NCBI GenBank assembly: GCA_947464365.1
Contig: CANHWS010000097.1
Location: 1-11,058 of the forward strand
Direction of reading: 5' to 3'
DNA: 11,058 nt
DNA from: Cytophagaceae bacterium
GTDB taxonomy: Bacteria; Bacteroidota; Bacteroidia; Cytophagales; Flexibacteraceae
Shown here piece after piece: positions 6,730 to 11,058 of the stretch. A program made the position numbers and the translations under genes. The stretch's first letter is position 1; each line of letters begins with the position of its first letter. Below the pieces are notes generated by a model. It made no database searches. It saw only the letters and a program-made list of their open reading frames with translations, and was not told the origin of the DNA.

Positions 6730-8670
6730 TTATTTGGCCACTTTCGTGATCGCAAATTCGGTACGGCGGTTTTGCTGCCACTCTTCTTCTGTAGTTGCGT
6801 TAGGCACGACAGGCTTGGTAGCACCATATCCTTTGGCAGTGATACGCTTGGCATCGATACCTTTAGACACGATGTAGGCCACAGCACTTTCGGCACGTTT
6901 CTGAGACAATTTGAGGTTGTACTCAGGCTTGCCACGTTGGTCAGTATGCGAGCTAAGCTCGATAGAAACCTTGCTGTTGTCGTTCAGGAAGCTGACCAGT
7001 TTGTCCAGCTCGATGCCAGCAGAGTCAGTGATTTCGGCCTTGTTGAACTCATAATAGATATTGTCCAGACGAATGGCTTTCTTGAGTTTGATACGCTCCA
7101 TCGCAATCGAGTAGTCGAGGTTGATGGTGGTTTCTGGCTCATAAAGATCTTCTTTCTTAGGCGCTTTGCCTTCGGTGCTGAATTTGCCACGTTTAGTGAT
7201 AAAACCATCAGCTGAAGTGAACAAGCTATAGTTTTTCTCTGGTTGCAAATCAGCCTGGAACTTGCCATCGGCATTACCATTGACAGTTGTCACGACTTCG
7301 CCAGAGGCGTCGTCGGTGATGCGTACTGACGGGCTAGGAACTGGCAACGCAGCGTTCTCGTTATCAACTGCAACACCATTGAGGTAGATATTGATCTTTT
7401 TCGGATCGTTTACACCATTATGGAAGCTATAGATATCGTCATCGCCTTTACCACCAGCACGGTTGCTGCTGAAGTAACCATCGGCTTTGTCTTTGAAAAC
7501 AAGGGCGAAGTCATCGCCTGTGCTGTTCATCGGTACGCCAAGGTTTTCGACAGTGGCTTTACCACCGCTTACGGTAGCAACAAAAAGGTCAAGTCCGCCA
7601 AAACCAGTGTGGCCTGTGCTAGCAAAATATAGTTTGCCATCTTCGCTCATGGACGGGAACATATCCTCACCATCAGTGTTGATAGAGCTACCTAGGTTAG
7701 TAACAGCACCCCAAGCGCCATTGGCATCCTTGGTGACACGATAAAGATCAGCACCACCTTGGCCTCCTGGCCTAAAGCTGCTGAAGAACAAAGTTTTGCC
7801 ATCTAGGCTGAAAGCTGGGCAGCCATCCCAAGTATCTGGGGAGCTGAACGGCAACAAGGTCGGCAATGACCAACTGCCATCTTTGTATTCGCTGATGTAG
7901 AGGTCAACATCTTTAGCACCTTTGCGCTCGCCATTGTTACCCTTCGCAAAAACCAAGGTATTGCCGTCTTTTGACAGGGCTAGGCTTGCTTCGTTAACGC
8001 TAGCCGCATTAAAGTCTGCAGGCATACGCTCGGCAGCACCTTTGTTGACATCACCGTTTTCAAACTTCCAAGTATATAGATCAGTGAAGCCAGTACCGGT
8101 TTTGCCGTATGTTGGTCCACCGTCCCGGTTGCTCGTGAAGTAAAGCTGGGTCGGGGTGTAAAATGGCGAAAACTCTGCACTTGCAGTATTGAGCGCCTCA
8201 ACATTGCTAACAGTATAGTGGCTACGCTTGGTCATCAAGTCGTCCATCCGCGGAAGCAGATCAGACTCCTTTTTGGCTCTGGCTACCTTGGTTTTGGATG
8301 CACCCTTCTTGACATAAGCAGCAAACTGCTCGGTTGCCTCCTTGTACTTACCATTGTCCTTAAGGTTCATGGCATAGTTAAACAAGACCGAGTCAGGCTT
8401 GTAGCCCGCCTCAATGGCAGCTTTATAATAAGGCTCGGCAAGGGCCGGACGATTCGATAGGCGGTAGGACTCAGCAATCTGACCGTTCAGGTAGCCTTTA
8501 TCGGCCTCTGGCTTGTCAAGAATGGCTTTATAGACCGTTATGGCGTTTTCGTACTCGCCCTTCTGACTGTAGAGACGGTCAGCCTTTTTTGTGAGTTGCT
8601 GGGCGCTATCGCATCCCGCCAGGGCCACTACGCCTGCAACAGCTAGGCATCGAAGGTGGTGTTTCAGCAT
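6730..8670 (-). CDS. TPR-PD40 propeller-CRD-OmpA lipoprotein, PorE-like
   Basis: 646 residues. Seen in order: a lipoprotein signal peptide with lipobox ALAGC (Cys20); TPR-like helices (about 26-135); five PD40 propeller repeats (near 165-184, 226-246, 281-310, 335-363 and 386-414) with the usual SxDGxxLxFxS pattern; a carboxypeptidase-regulatory-like beta domain (about 425-515); and a C-terminal OmpA peptidoglycan-binding domain (about 530-643). The OmpA domain has IYYEFNKAEIT, Asp577 in HTDQRG and Arg592 in LSQKRAE, the pair that binds diaminopimelate. This order, including five blades and a lipid anchor, is that described for PorE of the type IX secretion system in Porphyromonas gingivalis, which ties the secretion complex to peptidoglycan. 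The same parts occur in other Bacteroidota OmpA paralogues, so function is inferred and no symbol is given. No other type IX genes are in the window. The transcript has its own terminator (6656-6693). The upstream gap of 94 bases holds a possible weak promoter (TTTTTTG, 22 bases, TATTTAG on the minus strand). Confidence 0.8.
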   Translation of the reverse strand: MLKHHLRCLAVAGVVALAGCDSAQQLTKKADRLYSQKGEYENAITVYKAILDKPEADKGYLNGQIAESYRLSNRPALAEPYYKAAIEAGYKPDSVLFNYAMNLKDNGKYKEATEQFAAYVKKGASKTKVARAKKESDLLPRMDDLMTKRSHYTVSNVEALNTASAEFSPFYTPTQLYFTSNRDGGPTYGKTGTGFTDLYTWKFENGDVNKGAAERMPADFNAASVNEASLALSKDGNTLVFAKGNNGERKGAKDVDLYISEYKDGSWSLPTLLPFSSPDTWDGCPAFSLDGKTLFFSSFRPGGQGGADLYRVTKDANGAWGAVTNLGSSINTDGEDMFPSMSEDGKLYFASTGHTGFGGLDLFVATVSGGKATVENLGVPMNSTGDDFALVFKDKADGYFSSNRAGGKGDDDIYSFHNGVNDPKKINIYLNGVAVDNENAALPVPSPSVRITDDASGEVVTTVNGNADGKFQADLQPEKNYSLFTSADGFITKRGKFSTEGKAPKKEDLYEPETTINLDYSIAMERIKLKKAIRLDNIYYEFNKAEITDSAGIELDKLVSFLNDNSKVSIELSSHTDQRGKPEYNLKLSQKRAESAVAYIVSKGIDAKRITAKGYGATKPVVPNATTEEEWQQNRRTEFAITKVAK

Positions 8671-8764
8671 GGCTAAATATAGAAGCTATCGTTACCTGTT
8701 CGGTATTGTCCGCTAAATACGGATTTACCTCGCAATGTAGCCAAAAAACGTAACCCAGTGCTAA

Positions 8765-9274
8765 TTAAATTTCTGCTAACTGCTCTTGGCCAAAATATTT
8801 TGCGAGCCAAGTCTGGTACAGCGGCTTCTGATGTTGGTCCCGATATTGGCCCAAATTGGTCACCAAATTGTCATAAACCATGTCCGACGGCACCAGCCCA
8901 CCTGCCTTAATCGCCTTTTGAAACTCCGACAGGGTCAGGCTTTGTCGCTGTCCATTTGCCGAAATCGTGACAGTCCGGAGTCTGTCGAAGAAATTGACAC
9001 CTAGCTCCTGCCCGAGGGCCTGCATCAGCCGTACCATTTTGTCCACGCTACAGCCCGAAGCCGCCGCGCCTGACTCGTCCACCGCAATGGCTACGAAATA
9101 GTCATCCTTCACCTCAAAAGAGGCCATCAGGTTGTTGTTGTGCGCCGTCCAATCTACACAAAACGCTTTTAGGCGGTCGTTGAGGACGGATACCTGGATG
9201 GTTGTCAGTGCTTGGTCTGACTGATAGACCCAAACCCGAGCATGGTTGGGTAATCGTTGGAACTGATAAAACAT
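8765..9274 (-). CDS. Conserved Bacteroidota protein of unknown function
   Basis: 169 residues, no signal peptide or membrane segment, so probably cytoplasmic. I recognise the overall pattern (ARVWVYQS near residues 12-19, WTAHNNNLMASFEV at 42-55, and the DESGAAASGCSVDK segment at 66-79 with its single conserved-looking Cys) as a family widespread in Bacteroidota. That family is often labelled ABC transporter ATPase in databases. The sequence gives no support for the label: there is no Walker A, Walker B or LSGGQ signature. The second half is helical and ends in a hydrophilic tail. The start at ATG 9274 gives the MFYQFQRLPNHARVW opening typical of the family. Upstream there is a good candidate promoter (9358-9391), so the gene is probably transcribed on its own or with the downstream PorE-like gene 94 bases away. 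The function is not known to me. Confidence 0.8.
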   Translation of the reverse strand: MFYQFQRLPNHARVWVYQSDQALTTIQVSVLNDRLKAFCVDWTAHNNNLMASFEVKDDYFVAIAVDESGAAASGCSVDKMVRLMQALGQELGVNFFDRLRTVTISANGQRQSLTLSEFQKAIKAGGLVPSDMVYDNLVTNLGQYRDQHQKPLYQTWLAKYFGQEQLAEI

Positions 9275-9313
9275 GGTCTAGAAGAAAATATTAGTAGAGA
9301 TATTGAGGGTTGC

Positions 9314-9322
9314 AAAAAAAAA
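9314..9322 (-). other. T9 tract in the leader of the 8765-9274 gene
   Basis: Nine A on the plus strand, so nine T on the coding strand, 40 bases before the ATG at 9274 and downstream of the candidate promoter. A weak TTGAT/ATCAA stem lies a few bases ahead of it on the minus strand. This could be the remnant of a terminator for the 9429-9917 gene, or a pause site in the leader. The stem is too weak to call a terminator. Confidence 0.4.
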
Positions 9323-9357
9323 CAGCCTCTTGATCGCCCAGTAATCAACCACCTTGG

Positions 9358-9391
9358 CAAACCTATCACTCCCCTCATCAGCAAAAACAAA
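9358..9391 (-). promoter_or_regulatory. Bacteroidota-type promoter for the 8765-9274 gene
   Basis: On the minus strand the -7 element is TAGGTTTG (plus 9358-9365), an exact fit to TAnnTTTG. Two TTTG boxes lie upstream (plus 9388-9391 and 9382-9385), giving spacers of 22 or 16 bases, either side of the usual spacing of about 19. Transcription would start near 9350 and leave a leader of about 75 bases. Confidence 0.6.
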
Positions 9392-9428
9392 CTGACAGTG
9401 AATAGGTTTTAAAAAAGTAACTACCCAA

Positions 9429-9917
9429 CTAATAGGTCGAGTATTGGTCAATGATCTCTTGGTCAGCCCCAGCCCAACGTAAGCCATCAGCCAAAGAAAC
9501 AAAGACCTGAAGCTCCATACTATCCTGACCAACCGACAGCGCCGAAATCATCTCGGTGGCCGAAAGGGCAGCATAAGCGTCTGTTGACAGAATCTGACCC
9601 AATCTTTTAACACCTCCCTTGATGGCACGAGGCAACCAAACCGTCTGGATCCAGTCATTGGCGTCATACCAAGGGCCTTCAAGCTCGCGATTATCGTTCA
9701 GGATCGTTTGTACCCCAAAAACCTCCATCAGCTCCAGTTTGATCTCAGACGACTGGATTATGTCCTCCGGGGTCACAAAGCCGACCCATTTCGCAACCCA
9801 ACACTTAATCGTGTCATGATACCGAGCAGTCAGGAAAGGCACACCAAACTTGTTTTTAAACGTGAAAGGAGCTCCAGTACTGAGGGTCTGGATGACGATA
9901 GGCAGTGGAGTTAGCAT
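9429..9917 (-). CDS. STAS/SEC14 (SpoIIAA-like) domain protein
   Basis: 162 residues, no signal peptide or membrane segment. The pattern fits the small STAS/SEC14-type proteins common in Bacteroidota. The FGVPFLTARYHDTIKCWVAK strand pair (24-43) leads into WVGFVTPEDI (44-53), then a helix (55-67). LNDNRELEGPWYDANDWI follows (73-90), with the DNR motif typical of the group, then VWLPRAIKGGVKRLGQIL (93-110) and ISALSVGQ (124-131). Members are usually single-domain cytoplasmic proteins whose partners are unknown. The classical STAS phosphorylatable serine of anti-sigma-factor antagonists cannot be assigned with confidence. The gene is 154 bases upstream of the conserved gene at 8765-9274 and divergent from the efflux adaptor. 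No clear TAnnTTTG promoter is seen in front of it; TACTTTTA (plus 10007-10014) is a seven-of-eight match without a -33 box. The domain call is from the sequence pattern; the role is unknown. Confidence 0.65.
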   Translation of the reverse strand: MLTPLPIVIQTLSTGAPFTFKNKFGVPFLTARYHDTIKCWVAKWVGFVTPEDIIQSSEIKLELMEVFGVQTILNDNRELEGPWYDANDWIQTVWLPRAIKGGVKRLGQILSTDAYAALSATEMISALSVGQDSMELQVFVSLADGLRWAGADQEIIDQYSTY

Positions 9918-10080
9918 TTCGTAATCAAGCTAAAGACAGGGTGTAGGATCTTTTTGAGTACCCGAGCTTAACACAAGGTTTGTGATAGCTTTTTCATACC
10001 CAGATCTAAAAGTAATAAAAAATCGATCTAGCCGATATCCTATGAGCTACAAACGACGGTACAACCAGCAAGATTTCGAC

Positions 10081-10123
10081 CATTGCCACGACAATGAGGC
10101 GGAATCAAGGGAATGATGCCTCA
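10081..10123. promoter_or_regulatory. Two adjacent inverted repeats, candidate operator
   Basis: The first repeat is CATTG-N6-CAATG (10081-10096). The second is TGAGGC-N17-GCCTCA (10095-10123), with an inner ATC/GAT pair that continues the right arm directly. They end seven bases before the -7 element of the efflux promoter, so a bound protein would cover the -33 zone. Arms of five and six bases are short, so this is a hypothesis about regulation. Confidence 0.3.
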
Positions 10124-10129
10124 AAACGA

Positions 10130-10137
10130 TACCTTTG
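10130..10137 (+). promoter_or_regulatory. -7 promoter element of the efflux adaptor gene
   Basis: TACCTTTG is an exact match to the Bacteroidota -7 consensus TAnnTTTG. It lies 83 bases before the ATG at 10221. A -33 TTTG box is not present at the expected place, where the inverted repeats lie instead. This would fit a promoter that needs an activator or is controlled by a repressor. Confidence 0.5.
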
Positions 10138-10220
10138 TACAGTTTGCCACCTAACTACACAGCAACAGATCCACCCAATTTGGTCGTGGATGGTAGGGCC
10201 AACAAAACATAACCACTAAC

Positions 10221-11058
10221 ATGAACAAACGCTGGATAAAACCAACCATAGGACTAGTGCTAGGAGCAGGTCTCTTGGTCCTGATCATCAGCCGAGCGAC
10301 CGAGCAGAACAAAACTGGGGCAGCAGCTTCCAAAACAGCACCTAGCTCAACGTTGGTCCAGATCGAGATCGTGACCAATCAGGCACTCGAGCGCGGCATT
10401 TCAGTCACTGGCTCCCTAAGCCCAAACGAACAAGTGGACCTCAAAGCCGAAATCAGCGGACGGGTAGCCTCGGTAGACTATGACGACGGACAGATGGTGC
10501 GTCAAGGTCAGATCTTGGCTAGGCTTGTCGTCCGGGACCTTGAGGCCCAGCTCCGAAAACTCAACTTCAGCAAGCAACTCGCAACCACTTTCGAGCAGCG
10601 CCAGAAACAACTTCTCGACAAAGAGGCCATCAGCCAACAAGAGTATGACCAAGCCCTCACCTCGGTCAACACCCTAGAGGCTGACATCGCCAACCTAGAG
10701 GCCCAAATCGAAAAAGCAACCATTAGGGCACCCTTTAATGGCAAAGTTGGCACCCGGCTCATCAGTGTCGGAAGCTACCTTCACCCTGGTACCATGATCA
10801 CCTCTTTGGTCAGCCAGGACCCCATCAAGGTGGACTTTGCCGTACCAGCACGCTATGCTAGCCAACTGGCAGTCGGTGCAAACGTCTACTTTATTGCCGA
10901 GGGCGAAACCCAACAACATCAAGCCAAGGTCTATGCCATCGACCCAGTCGTTGATATGGCCACCCGTACCATCAAGCTCAGGGCCAAGTGCCCAAACCCA
11001 GCTGGCAAACTGTTGCCAGGGGCTTTTATTGCCGTTACCTACCCGCTCCAGAACCGCC
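10221..11058 (+). CDS. RND efflux periplasmic adaptor (membrane fusion protein), 3' end cut
   Basis: 279 codons are visible and the frame is still open at the edge. Adaptors of this MdtA/AcrA-type family bridge an inner-membrane RND pump and a TolC-like channel. Seen: a short basic N-terminus and one hydrophobic segment (10-24), acting as signal or anchor; an Ala/Ser/Thr-rich linker; a first half lipoyl-like domain (about 69-100, with VDYDDGQMVRQGQILARL); and a short helical hairpin (103-164) containing the family motif LLDKEAISQQEYDQA. The second lipoyl half (IRAPFNGKVG, 168-177, to SYLHPGTMI) and the beginning of the beta-barrel domain (DPIKVDFAVP, 200-209) follow. The C-terminal membrane-proximal part lies outside. 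There is no lipobox Cys, so this is not a lipoprotein adaptor. The next gene beyond the edge is probably an RND permease, followed or preceded by an outer-membrane factor. The family is sure; the substrate cannot be told. Confidence 0.93.
   Translation, partial: MNKRWIKPTIGLVLGAGLLVLIISRATEQNKTGAAASKTAPSSTLVQIEIVTNQALERGISVTGSLSPNEQVDLKAEISGRVASVDYDDGQMVRQGQILARLVVRDLEAQLRKLNFSKQLATTFEQRQKQLLDKEAISQQEYDQALTSVNTLEADIANLEAQIEKATIRAPFNGKVGTRLISVGSYLHPGTMITSLVSQDPIKVDFAVPARYASQLAVGANVYFIAEGETQQHQAKVYAIDPVVDMATRTIKLRAKCPNPAGKLLPGAFIAVTYPLQNR

Larger units (their letters stand above)
9918..10220. other. Divergent intergenic region, STAS gene / efflux adaptor
   Basis: 303 bases without a gene. The left half is rich in A and T and holds no firm motif. 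The right half holds two adjacent inverted repeats (10081-10123) and a plus-strand TAnnTTTG element (10130-10137), both listed separately. No regulator gene of TetR, MarR or AraC type is present in the window beside the efflux gene. Confidence 0.75.

Noticed and set aside
6772..7215. 147-codon plus-strand frame opposite the PorE-like gene
   Set aside because: It lies wholly antisense to the strongly supported OmpA-domain coding sequence and has no protein features of its own.
1..11058. CTAG tetranucleotides noticed repeatedly
   Set aside because: A rough hand count of about 44 is close to what chance predicts for this length, so there is no enrichment.

Overview
The window looks like a chromosomal segment of a Bacteroidota bacterium with roughly balanced base composition. 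Four things point that way: a TamL-type outer-membrane assembly lipoprotein, a TPR/PD40/CRD/OmpA lipoprotein with the domain order of the type IX secretion protein PorE, a small conserved protein family known mainly from Bacteroidota, and promoter-like TAnnTTTG elements in place of E. coli-type boxes. I see no mobile element, CRISPR array, rRNA or tRNA. The genus cannot be read from this sequence.

Layout, left to right. A tamL-like gene on the minus strand fills 1-2436 and runs off the left edge, probably only just short of its natural end. A non-coding gap of about 500 bases separates it from a divergent plus-strand nucleotide-sugar dehydratase of the GDP-mannose 4,6-dehydratase type (2935-3912). 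That gene converges on holA (DNA polymerase III delta, 3934-4959, minus), with only 21 bases between the stops. Upstream of holA on the same strand is a membrane-anchored M48 zinc metalloprotease (5152-6243). A gap of nearly 500 bases with one good terminator hairpin follows. Next is the PorE-like lipoprotein gene (6730-8670, minus), then two small minus-strand genes: a conserved protein of unknown function (8765-9274) and a STAS/SEC14-like protein (9429-9917). A 303-base divergent gap with promoter and operator-like signals leads into a plus-strand RND efflux adaptor (10221 onward), cut by the right edge.

Most products concern the cell envelope: barrel assembly, a peptidoglycan-binding lipoprotein, an envelope protease, an efflux adaptor and nucleotide-sugar synthesis. 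The genes do not form one operon. Orientation changes three times, gaps are mostly 90-500 bases, and there are no overlapping genes. I found no convincing undescribed multi-gene system. The most useful points to check are the PorE-like protein, the start of tamL with its in-frame 9-base repeat, the small conserved protein without a known function, and the dyads in the two divergent intergenic regions.
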